Assembly: GCA_934098705.1 (NCBI GenBank)
Contig: CAKOPC010000001.1
Coordinates: forward strand, 1-64,000
Direction of reading: 5' to 3'
Length of the DNA: 64,000 bases
DNA from: an uncultured Bacilli bacterium
GTDB lineage: Bacteria; Bacillota_I; Bacilli_A; RF39; UBA660
Both the position numbers and the translations under genes were made by a program. How positions within the stretch are numbered: position 1 is the first letter of the stretch; each line of letters opens with the position of its first letter. The notes below the pieces were generated by a model. That model worked only from the letters and a program-made list of their open reading frames with translations. It searched no databases and was not told the origin of the DNA. Shown here piece after piece: positions 49,194 to 57,527 of the stretch.

Positions 49194-50693
49194 ATGGAAA
49201 AAGATAAAAAGAAAATAATATTAATAAGTATTGGAGTAATACTTTTAATAACACTTGTTGTTGGACTTTCATATGCTATGTATACATTTACTGGCAGTGG
49301 AACAAAAGAAAATGTAATACAAACAGGACATATAGTAATTACATTTAATGATGTGAATAATATAAGTATTCAAAATAGGTATCCTGAAACAGATAGTGAA
49401 GGCTTAGCAAATACTGATGCTAATTCACAAATGACATTTACTGTAACAAGTGATATAACAGGAAGCACTAAGGTAAATTATGCTTTAGGTATAACAGATA
49501 TACAAGAGGGTGCTACATTAACACAAAAAAATATAAAAATATATTTAAAAAAGGGAAATAATGTAGCGGCAGGATTTACAGAAAATAAAGGAGAACTAAT
49601 ATCAAGTTTTAAACCACTTTATATAGAAAATGTAATGACAAGTCATGTATTATTAACAGATGTAATAAGTGGAAGTGAAGTACATACATACACATTAAAG
49701 GCATGGATAGATGAAAATTATAAATTGCCAAGTACTGAAAGCAATACTAATGGAATACATACAAGCAATACAACTAGTGAAACATTTACATTTAAAATAA
49801 AGGGCTATGGAACGACAGAAAGTATAGAAGTGAAAAGACCAACATTAAATCAATTAATATTAGGTGCTAATAATAGCAATGTATTAAATACTACTGCAAC
49901 ACTTACTGATACATATTCTAATGCAGGAGATGCAAGCGGATTATATAAATCCATAGATGGTGAAACAAATAGTGGAACAACATATTTTTATAGAGGAGAT
50001 GTAACAAATAATTATGTATCATTTGCAAATATGTTATGGCGAATAGTTAGAATAAATGAAGATGGCAGTATAAGAATACTGCTTCAAGATGGAATAAATA
50101 ATAATACAACATATCAGTTTAATCCAACCGGAAATGAATATACATATATGTATTATAGTAATAGCGATGTTGATAATGGAATAAAAAGAACAGTTGATAC
50201 ATGGTATAATGATAATTTAAAAACTTATGAAAATTATGCAGCAGATACAGAATTTTGTGAACAGTATAAAGTTAGTTGGAGTACATCAGGTTATACAGCA
50301 GGAAATGAAACAGTAGTTGCAATAGAAAATTATACATCAAATTTCAAATGTAGCACTGATGGTAATGGAAAAGGAATAATAACAACAAAGGTAGGACTAT
50401 TAACATATGATGAAGCAGTACATGCTGGAAATCATTATAGTAAACCAAGTAATTCATATATTACAAATGGAAATAATTATTGGTTAATGAGCCCTGCCGG
50501 CGCTAGTAATTATGGTCATACTAATGCTAGCGCTTGGGAAGTTAGTAGTAAGGGTTATATCAGCTCCGTCAGTGTCGACATCAATGTCAACTACACCCTC
50601 TACGCCGTGCGCCCAGTTATCTCTCTTAAGGCTGATACTATAGCAACAGGCTCTGGTACAAGTGATGACCCTTATATCGTACAAACAAACTAA
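49194..50693 (+). CDS. Surface protein with SipW/TasA-like N-terminus and lectin-like variable C-terminus
   Basis: The 499-residue product has an N-terminal membrane/signal segment (about 9-27) followed by SYAMYTFTGSGTKENVIQTG, the opening of camelysin/TasA-like secreted proteins. A beta-rich domain follows (about 40-215). The C-terminal domain (about 235-495) contains YFYRGDVTNNYVSFANMLWR, WLMSPAG and VRPVISL, the pattern of a C-type-lectin/FGE-like or DUF6273-like fold. Residues 433-478 are coded by unusual NNC/NNY codons (see separate entry). GGGAGAAG precedes the ATG. Transcription starts at the poly-G promoter. There is no LPxTG motif, so it may be a secreted or polymer-forming protein. 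Confidence 0.75.
   Translation: MEKDKKKIILISIGVILLITLVVGLSYAMYTFTGSGTKENVIQTGHIVITFNDVNNISIQNRYPETDSEGLANTDANSQMTFTVTSDITGSTKVNYALGITDIQEGATLTQKNIKIYLKKGNNVAAGFTENKGELISSFKPLYIENVMTSHVLLTDVISGSEVHTYTLKAWIDENYKLPSTESNTNGIHTSNTTSETFTFKIKGYGTTESIEVKRPTLNQLILGANNSNVLNTTATLTDTYSNAGDASGLYKSIDGETNSGTTYFYRGDVTNNYVSFANMLWRIVRINEDGSIRILLQDGINNNTTYQFNPTGNEYTYMYYSNSDVDNGIKRTVDTWYNDNLKTYENYAADTEFCEQYKVSWSTSGYTAGNETVVAIENYTSNFKCSTDGNGKGIITTKVGLLTYDEAVHAGNHYSKPSNSYITNGNNYWLMSPAGASNYGHTNASAWEVSSKGYISSVSVDINVNYTLYAVRPVISLKADTIATGSGTSDDPYIVQTN
50490..50630 (+). other. Candidate variable region of a diversity-generating retroelement
   Basis: At the 3' end of the surface gene the codon style changes sharply. 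Of the 16 codons at 50559-50606, 14 end in C and two in T (Ile, Ser, Ser, Val, Ser, Val, Asp, Ile, Asn, Val, Asn, Tyr, Thr, Leu, Tyr, Ala), in a genome that strongly prefers A/T-ending codons. All 16 can arise from AAC or AAT by changing only A residues, the mark of DGR mutagenesis. A GC-rich invariant-looking end (GTG CGC CCA, VRPVISL) follows, where a DGR's homology-initiation site would lie. Confidence 0.6.
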
Positions 50694-50716
50694 AAAATAT
50701 ATTCTAAAAGTATCTA

Positions 50717-50752
50717 AAGGTTTTTGAATTTTATCAAAAATCTTTTTATTTT
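50717..50752 (+). terminator. Terminator after the surface protein gene
   Basis: AGGTTTTTGA and TCAAAAATCT arms, with one G-T pair, are followed by TTTT. Confidence 0.7.
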
Positions 50753-50804
50753 ACGTAAAGTAAAAAATTATATGGTCTTTTTATGTAAAAATAGGTCTAA
50801 AGGC

Positions 50805-50833
50805 TTTACAAATATAGAAAAAATGGGTAAAAT
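50805..50833 (+). promoter_or_regulatory. Sigma-A promoter of the mraZ operon
   Basis: TTTACA (50805-50810), a 17-base spacer and TAAAAT (50828-50833). The first MraZ-type repeat overlaps the end of the spacer. Confidence 0.65.
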
Positions 50834-50870
50834 TATGGTGTAGAGTGGATGAAAATGGAGGGAAGTGGTA
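50824..50870 (+). promoter_or_regulatory. MraZ operator: five TGG repeats at about 10-base spacing
   Basis: TGG triplets start at 50824 (TGGGT), 50836 (TGGTG), 50846 (TGGAT), 50856 (TGGAG) and 50866 (TGGTA). The spacing is 12, 10, 10 and 10. MraZ is known to bind direct repeats of TGGGN-type boxes with 5-base gaps in its own promoter. Here they overlap the -10 and run into the ribosome site. Confidence 0.7.
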
Positions 50871-50876
50871 GAAATT

Positions 50877-51311
50877 ATGTTGATGGGTGAGTTTCATCAT
50901 AATATTGATGATAAAAAACGTATGATTATTCCATCTAAGTTTCGCTATGAATTAGGAAACGAAGTAGTTGTTACCAGAGGACTTGATAATTGTTTATTTA
51001 TTTACTCTTTAAAAGAATGGCAAAAGGTTATTGATAAACTTAATACTTTGTCATTTACTAAAAAGGATGCTAGAAGTTTCACTAGAATATTTTTATCAGG
51101 TGCTGTTATAACAGAATTTGATAAGCAAGGAAGAATAAAACTTCCAGGTATGTTAGCAGAATATGCCAATCTTACAAAAGAATGTGCCATAATTGGAGTT
51201 AATGAAAGACTTGAAATATGGAATCTTGATTCTTGGAATACTTATCTTAATTCTAACAGTGAAAATATAACAACAGCAGTTGAAACATTATTTGAGAATA
51301 ATGAAAATTAA
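50877..51311 (+). CDS. mraZ: Transcriptional regulator MraZ
   Basis: The 144-residue product is a double SpoVT/AbrB-like protein starting MLMGEFHHNIDDKKRMIIPSKFR, with the second copy at GAVITEFDKQGRIKLPGMLAEYA. It is an autoregulator of the division/cell-wall operon. The start is set at 50877 by homology; a GTG four codons upstream is inside the box array. It is followed 12 bases later by rsmH. Confidence 0.94.
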   Translation: MLMGEFHHNIDDKKRMIIPSKFRYELGNEVVVTRGLDNCLFIYSLKEWQKVIDKLNTLSFTKKDARSFTRIFLSGAVITEFDKQGRIKLPGMLAEYANLTKECAIIGVNERLEIWNLDSWNTYLNSNSENITTAVETLFENNEN

Positions 51312-51323
51312 GGGGATAAGGTT

Positions 51324-52250
51324 ATGAAACATATAAGTGTATTAAAGGAAGAAGCCATAAACGGTTTAAATATTAAAAGTGATGGTATCTATGTTGATAT
51401 GACACTTGGTTATGCAGGTCATGCAAGTGAAATATTAAAAAGACTAGATAAAGGCTTTCTATATGGTTTTGATAAAGATAGTTATGCTTGTTCTTGTAGT
51501 TATGAAACATTATCTAAGATAGGTAAAAACTTTAAAATATTTAATACTGGTAATATAAATATGAAAGATACCCTAGAAGGTATTAATGTAACTTTAGTTG
51601 ATGGTTTTTTATTTGACCTTGGCTTATCAAGTGTTGAAATAGATGATGCCGAAAGAGGCTTTAGTTACATGAAGGAAGCAAGACTTGATATGAGGATGGA
51701 TAAATCATCTAACCTTTCAGCTTATGAAGTTGTAAATAATTATAGCTTAAATAATCTTGTTAAAATATTTAGGGAATATGGTGAAGAAAAACATGCTGTA
51801 AAAATAGCAAATGAAATAATAAATGCAAGAAGTATAAAAAATATAGAAACAACTTTAGAACTTGCGGATATTATTGATAGATGTATTCCATATAAAGAAA
51901 AAAGAGGAAGTCATCCTGCTAAAAAGGTATTTCAAGCTATAAGAATTGAAGTAAATAATGAACTTGAAGAATTTACTAAGGCTTTAACTGATGCTTTATC
52001 TATGTTAAATGTTGATGGTTATATAGTGTGTATTACATTTCATTCTTTAGAAGATAGAATATGTAAAAATATATTTAAAAAGGTAAGTACGGTAGACCCA
52101 GTGTTAAAGGGTATGCCAAATGTTGACCCTAAGCTTTTACCTGATTATGAAGTAATAACAAATCATCCAATATTACCAACAGATGATGAAATTATAAATA
52201 ATAAAAGAAGTAAAAGTGCTAAACTTAGAATAATAAAAAGAATAAAATAA
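51324..52250 (+). CDS. rsmH: 16S rRNA (cytosine-1402-N4)-methyltransferase
   Basis: RsmH uses SAM to methylate C1402 in the decoding centre. The 308-residue protein has HISVLKEEAINGL, YVDMTLGYAGHASEIL (SAM loop), FDKDSYA, FLFDLGLSSVEIDDAERGFSY and TFHSLEDRICKNIF. AAGGGGATAAGG precedes the start. It sits in the standard mraZ-rsmH-ftsL order. Confidence 0.96.
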   Translation: MKHISVLKEEAINGLNIKSDGIYVDMTLGYAGHASEILKRLDKGFLYGFDKDSYACSCSYETLSKIGKNFKIFNTGNINMKDTLEGINVTLVDGFLFDLGLSSVEIDDAERGFSYMKEARLDMRMDKSSNLSAYEVVNNYSLNNLVKIFREYGEEKHAVKIANEIINARSIKNIETTLELADIIDRCIPYKEKRGSHPAKKVFQAIRIEVNNELEEFTKALTDALSMLNVDGYIVCITFHSLEDRICKNIFKKVSTVDPVLKGMPNVDPKLLPDYEVITNHPILPTDDEIINNKRSKSAKLRIIKRIK

Positions 52251-52259
52251 GGAGGATTT

Positions 52260-52544
52260 ATGAAAAAACAAAAGCAGAAAAAGAGTAAAATTAATAAAGT
52301 AGTATTAACATTTTCGATACTTATGGCTTTAATATTTCCACTTTTCTCAGTTTATTCAAAATCTTTGTTATCAAAAGTAAATTATGAAGTAGAGGAAATA
52401 AAAGAAGAAAAGGCTGAAATATTGAAAAGTAATGAGGACTTAAAAATGCAAGTTAATGAGCTTGCATCCTTATCAAATTTAGAAGAAGTAGCTAAAAAGT
52501 TAGGATTACATTATACTTATAATAATGTAAAAATAGTAGAGTAA
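52260..52544 (+). CDS. ftsL: Cell division protein FtsL-like
   Basis: The 94-residue product has a basic N-terminus, one membrane helix (about 14-33) and a leucine-zipper-like coiled-coil ending in LEEVAKKLGLHYTYNNVKIV, the FtsL/DivIC-type pattern. Low sequence conservation is normal for the family; position between rsmH and a PBP supports the name. AAGGAGG precedes the ATG. Confidence 0.82.
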   Translation: MKKQKQKKSKINKVVLTFSILMALIFPLFSVYSKSLLSKVNYEVEEIKEEKAEILKSNEDLKMQVNELASLSNLEEVAKKLGLHYTYNNVKIVE

Positions 52545-52557
52545 AGGAGAAAATAAT

Positions 52558-54684
52558 ATGAAAGAGAAAAACAATAATATTAAGTTTAACTTTTTATATT
52601 TTGTTTTAACTCTTTTTTGTTTTGGTATTATTTTATATAGAACATCATATCTTGCAACAGCAACTACTATTGATGGTATTAATATAAAGGAATTTGCCAG
52701 TGAAAGAAAAATATATGAAAGTGTTATACCATCAGTAAGAGGTAATATAAAAGATGTAAATGGGGAAACGCTTGCAACAACGGTATCGACATATAAGCTT
52801 ATTGCTTATTTATCTCCGGCAAGAAGTGAAGGTATGGATAAATTATATCATGTTGCTGATAAGGAAAAAACTGCTAAAGAATTATCTAAAGTAATTGATA
52901 TGAAAGAAGAAGATATTTTATCTATTTTAAATCAAGAAGATTTATACCAAGTTGAGTTTGGTACTGCTGGTAACAACCTAACACAAACAGTAAAAGAAAA
53001 AATAGAAAGTTTAAATCTTCCAGGTATTTCATTTATAGAAAGTAAAGAAAGATATTATCCAAATGGTGATTTTGCTTCATATATTATAGGTTATGCCAGA
53101 AGAAATGAAGATGGCGTAATTGAAGGAGAACTTGGTCTTGAAAGTGTTTTAAACGATCAATTAAAGGGACAAGATGGTTATACATCATACCAAGTTGATG
53201 TAAATGGTTTTAAGATAGCAGGTACTAAAGAAATATACGAAAAGGCTAAAGATGGTGTTGATGTTTATTTAACTATTAATAATAATATCCAGTATATACT
53301 AGAACAAGCTTTGAATGAAACAAGTGATAAATATGGTTTTGAGTGGATGGTTGGTGTTATAGCAGATGCTAAAACGGGAAAGATACTGGCTGCTTCTCAA
53401 AAGCCATCATATAATCCAAACCCAACAAGTCTTGATATAACATCATATCTTGATTTAACAGTTGCAGAACCTTTTGAACCAGGTTCAATTATGAAAACAT
53501 ATACATATATGGCAGCCCTTGAAAGTGGTAAATATAAAGGTGATGAAAAGTTTTTATCAGGAAGCTATAAAGTGGATGATAACCTAACAATTTATGACTG
53601 GAATAGAAATGGTTGGGGAGAAATTACTTATGATGAAGGTTTTATAGGGTCATCAAATGTTGGAATCATTAACATATTAAATAATTTTATTGATGGCGAT
53701 ACTATGTATAAATATTTTAAAAAATTAGGTTTTGGTGAAAAAACAAATATTGTTTTAGCAAATGAAGAACCTGGTAAAATATCATTTCATTACCAATCTG
53801 AAATTTATAATGCAGGTTTTGGACAAGGTATAACAACAACTCCAATGCAACATATAAAAGCCTTAACATCTATTGCTAATGATGGTGTTATGTTAAAACC
53901 CTATATAATAGATAAAGTAGTAACTAAAGATGGGGAAGTAATATATAAGGGAGAAAAAGAAAGTTTAGGAGTTGTTGCAAGTAAAGCAACAACTGACTAT
54001 ATAAAAGATTTAATGTATAAAACAGTTCACACAAGATATGCTTTTACAACAGGAGATATATACGATATTGATGGTTATGATTTAATTGGTAAAACAGGTA
54101 CAGCTCAGCTTGTAAATGAAGAAACAGGTGCATATTATGTAGGAGATTATTATAATACAAGATCATTTGTTGGTATGTGGCCTTATAAAGACCCTGAAGT
54201 TATCATATATTTTTCAGTTAGGAAATCCTCTTCATCATCAAAACCTCTTACATCTACTGTAAAATCAGTTGTTAAAAATGTAAGTACATATCTTAATATT
54301 TATGGAGATAAGGATAATAATACTAAAGAAAATTACAAGATGGATAGTTATTTAAATAAAAAAGTTAAAGATATTACAAATGCTTTAAATAAAAATGGTA
54401 ATAAAGTAGTAGTTATAGGAGATGGCGAAAAAATAATAGATCAGTATCCTAAAAAAGGTTATCTTTTAAGTAGTAATGATACCGTTATATTAAAAACAAA
54501 TGGTAATTACAAAATGCCATCTTTAATAGGCATGTCAAAGAAAGAAGTAGTAGAAATTTGTAGTATGTTAGATTTAAACTGCACTTTCGATGGCTTTGGT
54601 TATGCAAATAGTCAAAGTATAAAAGAATCATCTAGTATAAAAAAGAAAGATGAATTAAAGGTTGTATTTAAAGAATTATATTAA
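52558..54684 (+). CDS. Division/sporulation-type class B PBP with PASTA domains
   Basis: The 708-residue transpeptidase has an N-terminal membrane helix (about 13-30), the dimerisation block RGNIKDVNGETLATT, Ser309 in FEPGSIMK, SSN at about 364 and KTGT at about 511. Two C-terminal PASTA-like repeats follow (about 595-655 and 656-708, MPSLIGMSKKEVVEICSML). This build matches PBP2B/FtsI or SpoVD, which follow ftsL in Bacilli; the two cannot be told apart here. AAAGGAG precedes the start. Confidence 0.9.
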   Translation: MKEKNNNIKFNFLYFVLTLFCFGIILYRTSYLATATTIDGINIKEFASERKIYESVIPSVRGNIKDVNGETLATTVSTYKLIAYLSPARSEGMDKLYHVADKEKTAKELSKVIDMKEEDILSILNQEDLYQVEFGTAGNNLTQTVKEKIESLNLPGISFIESKERYYPNGDFASYIIGYARRNEDGVIEGELGLESVLNDQLKGQDGYTSYQVDVNGFKIAGTKEIYEKAKDGVDVYLTINNNIQYILEQALNETSDKYGFEWMVGVIADAKTGKILAASQKPSYNPNPTSLDITSYLDLTVAEPFEPGSIMKTYTYMAALESGKYKGDEKFLSGSYKVDDNLTIYDWNRNGWGEITYDEGFIGSSNVGIINILNNFIDGDTMYKYFKKLGFGEKTNIVLANEEPGKISFHYQSEIYNAGFGQGITTTPMQHIKALTSIANDGVMLKPYIIDKVVTKDGEVIYKGEKESLGVVASKATTDYIKDLMYKTVHTRYAFTTGDIYDIDGYDLIGKTGTAQLVNEETGAYYVGDYYNTRSFVGMWPYKDPEVIIYFSVRKSSSSSKPLTSTVKSVVKNVSTYLNIYGDKDNNTKENYKMDSYLNKKVKDITNALNKNGNKVVVIGDGEKIIDQYPKKGYLLSSNDTVILKTNGNYKMPSLIGMSKKEVVEICSMLDLNCTFDGFGYANSQSIKESSSIKKKDELKVVFKELY

Positions 54685-54745
54685 AAACCTTGAAAGTAAC
54701 TTAAATTTTATGATATTATATATTTAATTTAAAGAGGTGAACTTT

Positions 54746-55822
54746 ATGAAAAATGTTATATTAACTGGAGAAAGACCAACAGGACCACTTCATATAGGTC
54801 ATTATGTTGGTTCCCTAAAAAAAAGAATAGAGATGCAAAATAGTAATCTTTATGACATTTATATTTTAGTTGCAGACCTTCAAGCACTAACAGATAATTT
54901 TGATAATCCTAAAAAGATTAGGGATAATATAATGGAGGTTGTTCTTGATAATTTATCTGTAGGTATTGACCCTAATAAATGTACTTTTGTTATTCAGTCC
55001 CAAATTCCTGCACTTCATTATTTACCATTATATTATGAAAATTTGGTAACTTTATCAAGACTTGAGAGAAATCCAACTGTAAAAAAAGAAATAATAGAAA
55101 GAAATTTTAATAAAAGTTTACCAGTTGGTTTTGTAAATTATCCCATAAGTCAAGCAGCAGATATAACAGCTTTTAAGGCAACTCATATACCAGTTGGGGA
55201 AGATCAACTTCCAATGATAGAGCAAACAAGAGAAATAGTGGATTCATTTAACAAAACATATAAAACAGATATATTAGTAAAACCAGTGCCAGTATTATCA
55301 AGTAATTTAAAAGAACAAAGATTACCTGGTATTGATGGTAAAGAAAAAATGAGTAAGTCTTTAGGCAATACAATTTATTTAAAAGATGATAGTAAAACAG
55401 TATATAAAAAAGTTATGATGATGTATACTGATCCAAACCACATAAAAGTGGAAGATAAAGGCAAAGTGGAAGGTAACACAGTTTTTACATATCTTGATTG
55501 TTTCTGTAATGATGCTTTAGTAAAAAAGTACTTAAGCAATTATAATACTTTAGATGAAATAAAAAAACATTATGAAAATGGTGGTCTTGGAGATGTTACT
55601 ATAAAAAAACTTTTGTATAATTGTTTAGAAGAATTTTTAACTCCAATAAGAGAAAGAAGAGCATATTACGAAGCAAGAAAAGAAGAAGTATTTAATATGT
55701 TAATAAAGCATACTAAAAAAGCCGTTTTAGTAAGTAATGAAACTTTGAAAGAAGTAAGAGATAAAATAGGTATCAATTATTTTGAAGATGAAGATTTTAA
55801 AAAAGAAAATATAAAAAATTAA
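54746..55822 (+). CDS. trpS: Tryptophan--tRNA ligase
   Basis: The 358-residue class I synthetase has GPLHIGHYVGS (HIGH motif, about 12-22) and GKEKMSKSLGN (KMSKS). Its ERPTGPLHIGHYVGSLKKR opening is like a subset of Bacilli/Mollicutes enzymes. AAAGAGGTGAACTTT gives the start; a GTG three codons upstream is in the ribosome site. There is no T-box leader upstream. Confidence 0.95.
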   Translation: MKNVILTGERPTGPLHIGHYVGSLKKRIEMQNSNLYDIYILVADLQALTDNFDNPKKIRDNIMEVVLDNLSVGIDPNKCTFVIQSQIPALHYLPLYYENLVTLSRLERNPTVKKEIIERNFNKSLPVGFVNYPISQAADITAFKATHIPVGEDQLPMIEQTREIVDSFNKTYKTDILVKPVPVLSSNLKEQRLPGIDGKEKMSKSLGNTIYLKDDSKTVYKKVMMMYTDPNHIKVEDKGKVEGNTVFTYLDCFCNDALVKKYLSNYNTLDEIKKHYENGGLGDVTIKKLLYNCLEEFLTPIRERRAYYEARKEEVFNMLIKHTKKAVLVSNETLKEVRDKIGINYFEDEDFKKENIKN

Positions 55823-55866
55823 GAATTATTAATAAATTAAGGTACATAATAAAAATGGTGATTATT

Positions 55867-56376
55867 ATGTACCTTTTATCATGTTTTATATTTTATTCCA
55901 TTTTTGGTTACTTTTTTGAAACCATTTTAGGAATAATTACAAAATCATATTATAAAAGTGGCTTTTTACATGGCTTTTGGACACCAATATATGGTATAGG
56001 ATCTGTAATTATAATATTACTTTCTAATTATTTTTTTAAAAATCTTCATCTTCCAAGATGGAAAGAAACAATTATTGTCTTTTTTATAATGGCTATTTTT
56101 TTAACATGTATTGAAGCTATAGGAGGTATTTTAATTGAAAAGACTTTCCATGTTGTTTTCTGGGATTATACTAAATATAAGTTTCATATAGGACATTATA
56201 TATCACTTGAAGTTGCTCTTATGTGGGGTGTTATAAGTGTTATATTTATTTATTTAATAAATCCTTTATTTGCTGGAATTATAAAAAAGGTTCCATCATT
56301 TGTTACTATAAGTTTGTCTATTTGTATGGTTTTAGACTTTTTATACACAATTATAAATGGTACGATAAAAAAGTAA
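55867..56376 (+). CDS. CmpB-type putative ABC-transporter membrane protein
   Basis: The 169-residue product has four membrane helices with the family pattern YSIFGYFFETILGIITKSYYKSGFLHGFWTPIYGIGS and WDYTKYKFHIGHYISLEVALMWG, here broken for brevity at natural points. It belongs to the 'putative ABC-transporter type IV' group with unknown cargo. The start after ATGGTGATTATT is chosen. It is convergent with lexA and shares its terminator. Confidence 0.75.
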   Translation: MYLLSCFIFYSIFGYFFETILGIITKSYYKSGFLHGFWTPIYGIGSVIIILLSNYFFKNLHLPRWKETIIVFFIMAIFLTCIEAIGGILIEKTFHVVFWDYTKYKFHIGHYISLEVALMWGVISVIFIYLINPLFAGIIKKVPSFVTISLSICMVLDFLYTIINGTIKK

Positions 56377-56382
56377 TAAAAA

Positions 56383-56402
56383 AAGTTCTATAACTAGAAC
56401 TT
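56383..56402. terminator. Bidirectional terminator between CmpB-type gene and lexA
   Basis: AAGTTCTA-TAAC-TAGAACTT is a perfect hairpin with a T run on the minus-strand side; the lexA stop is within it. Confidence 0.85.
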
Positions 56403-57011
56403 ACGATATAAACCAACAACCTTACCTAATATTGTAACATTATCTAATATAATAGGCATCATAGTATCATTTTCAGGCTGTAATCTAAAATGACCGTTTT
56501 CTTTATAAAAAGTTTTTACAGTTACTTCATTATTATCATTCATAGCAACAACTACTTGACCGTTTCTTGCTGTATTACATCTTTCAACAATTATTATATC
56601 ATTATCATAAATACCTTTATTAATCATAGATTCTCCAGATACTTTTAAGGTAAATATTTCCTTTTTTGTATTTATTAAATTAACTGGAAGTGAAAAATAT
56701 TCATCTGGCATTTCAATAGCTTCAATAGGACTTCCTGCAGTTATTTTACCAAGTAAAGGAACATTTGCAACACCATCATTTTTATCACTATATTCATTAG
56801 GAACTAAAAGTTCAATAGTTCTATTTTTTATACCTTCCTTTTTAATATATCCTTTTTCTTGTAATTTATTAAGATGCATTTGGATAGTAGCAGTACTATT
56901 CAAATTAGTTTGTTTACATAAATCTCTAACTGTTGGGGCATAACCATTGTTAGCCATAAACTTTTTTAAATTGTCAAGTACAAATTTTTGTCTGTTAGTT
57001 AGTTTTTCCAT
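56394..57011 (-). CDS. lexA: LexA repressor
   Basis: LexA represses SOS genes and self-cleaves with activated RecA. The 205-residue protein has the winged helix (YAPTVRDLCKQTNLNSTATI), the Ala-Gly cleavage site in KITAGSPIEA, Ser in VSGESM and Lys in EVTVKTFY. The start after GGAAAGGTTATA is chosen. A LexA-like box lies about 50 bases upstream, so it is probably autoregulated. It is divergent from a small membrane peptide gene, as with lexA-yneA in Bacillus. Confidence 0.96.
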   Translation of the reverse strand: MEKLTNRQKFVLDNLKKFMANNGYAPTVRDLCKQTNLNSTATIQMHLNKLQEKGYIKKEGIKNRTIELLVPNEYSDKNDGVANVPLLGKITAGSPIEAIEMPDEYFSLPVNLINTKKEIFTLKVSGESMINKGIYDNDIIIVERCNTARNGQVVVAMNDNNEVTVKTFYKENGHFRLQPENDTMMPIILDNVTILGKVVGLYRKF

Positions 57012-57060
57012 TATAACCTTTCCTTTCAAGAAATATATTAGCATACTATTTGTAAAATGT

Positions 57061-57073
57061 CAAACATTTGTTT
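57061..57073. promoter_or_regulatory. LexA-like SOS box (lexA-proximal)
   Basis: CAAACATTTGTTT is the exact reverse complement of the 10008-10020 box. It lies 50 bases upstream of the lexA start. Confidence 0.7.
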
Positions 57074-57092
57074 ACTTTTTTAAAATAAATTA

Positions 57093-57122
57093 TTGACACA
57101 GAACAAATGTTTGTGTTATTAT
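57093..57122 (+). promoter_or_regulatory. LexA-controlled sigma-A promoter of the membrane peptide gene
   Basis: TTGACA (57093-57098), an 18-base spacer and TATTAT (57117-57122). The LexA-like box at 57101-57113 fills the spacer, so bound LexA would exclude RNA polymerase. Confidence 0.7.
57101..57113. promoter_or_regulatory. LexA-like SOS box (peptide-proximal)
   Basis: GAACAAATGTTTG differs at one base from the two other boxes and holds the classical GAAC half-site. It lies in the promoter spacer. Confidence 0.7.
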
Positions 57123-57149
57123 ATAGATGTTGAAGGGAGAAAGAGATTT

Positions 57150-57293
57150 ATGAAAAATTTAAGAATTGCTGCTTTATTTTATTTAGTTATGATGGTATTA
57201 ACATTTATAATATCAGCAAAAGTTACAAAATTTGAAAGTAAGGAGGATTACAATAAATATAAAAGTAATGTTGTTATAAATTATCTTGGATAA
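57150..57293 (+). CDS. SOS-type small membrane peptide (position of yneA)
   Basis: The 47-residue product has one membrane helix (about residues 5-23) and a short charged outer tail. The start is the ATG after GAAGGGAGAAAGAG. It is divergent from lexA with LexA-like boxes between, the position of the SOS division inhibitor yneA in Bacillus. It lacks the LysM domain of YneA and is half its length. A division-inhibitor role is inferred from context. Confidence 0.65.
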   Translation: MKNLRIAALFYLVMMVLTFIISAKVTKFESKEDYNKYKSNVVINYLG

Positions 57294-57365
57294 ACTTAAG
57301 TATAAACATTTATAAAACTATTTACTTTTTATAAAAATTGTAATAGAATAACATTATAATTTTAT

Positions 57366-57500
57366 TTAAATGCGATGATGGAGCTTGGAAACTCCTAGCA
57401 ATATTATTACAAGGTGATTCTAATACTTATTTAGAATAAATAGAGTGGAACCGCGGATAATAGTTATTCGTCTCTATATTATAAGAAGTATTTGGAATCA
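57366..57500 (+). promoter_or_regulatory. T-box leader with a very short Stem I (glycine type)
   Basis: TGGAACCGCG (57446-57455) is the T-box. It is flanked by AGAG/CTCT and CGGATAA/TTATTCG helices, the standard antiterminator. Upstream, GGAG-CTTGGAAA-CTCC (about 57380-57397) is a small hairpin with GGA (a Gly codon) in its loop, and a stem-III hairpin lies at 57417-57437. A TATAAT at 57355-57360 suggests transcription starts near 57367, leaving only about 30 bases for Stem I. No clear canonical terminator is visible; a long-range helix GATTC.../...GAATC followed by a T run at 57500-57511 is possible. Confidence 0.8.
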
Positions 57501-57527
57501 TTTTTTATTTTTAGGGTGGTGTAAGTT

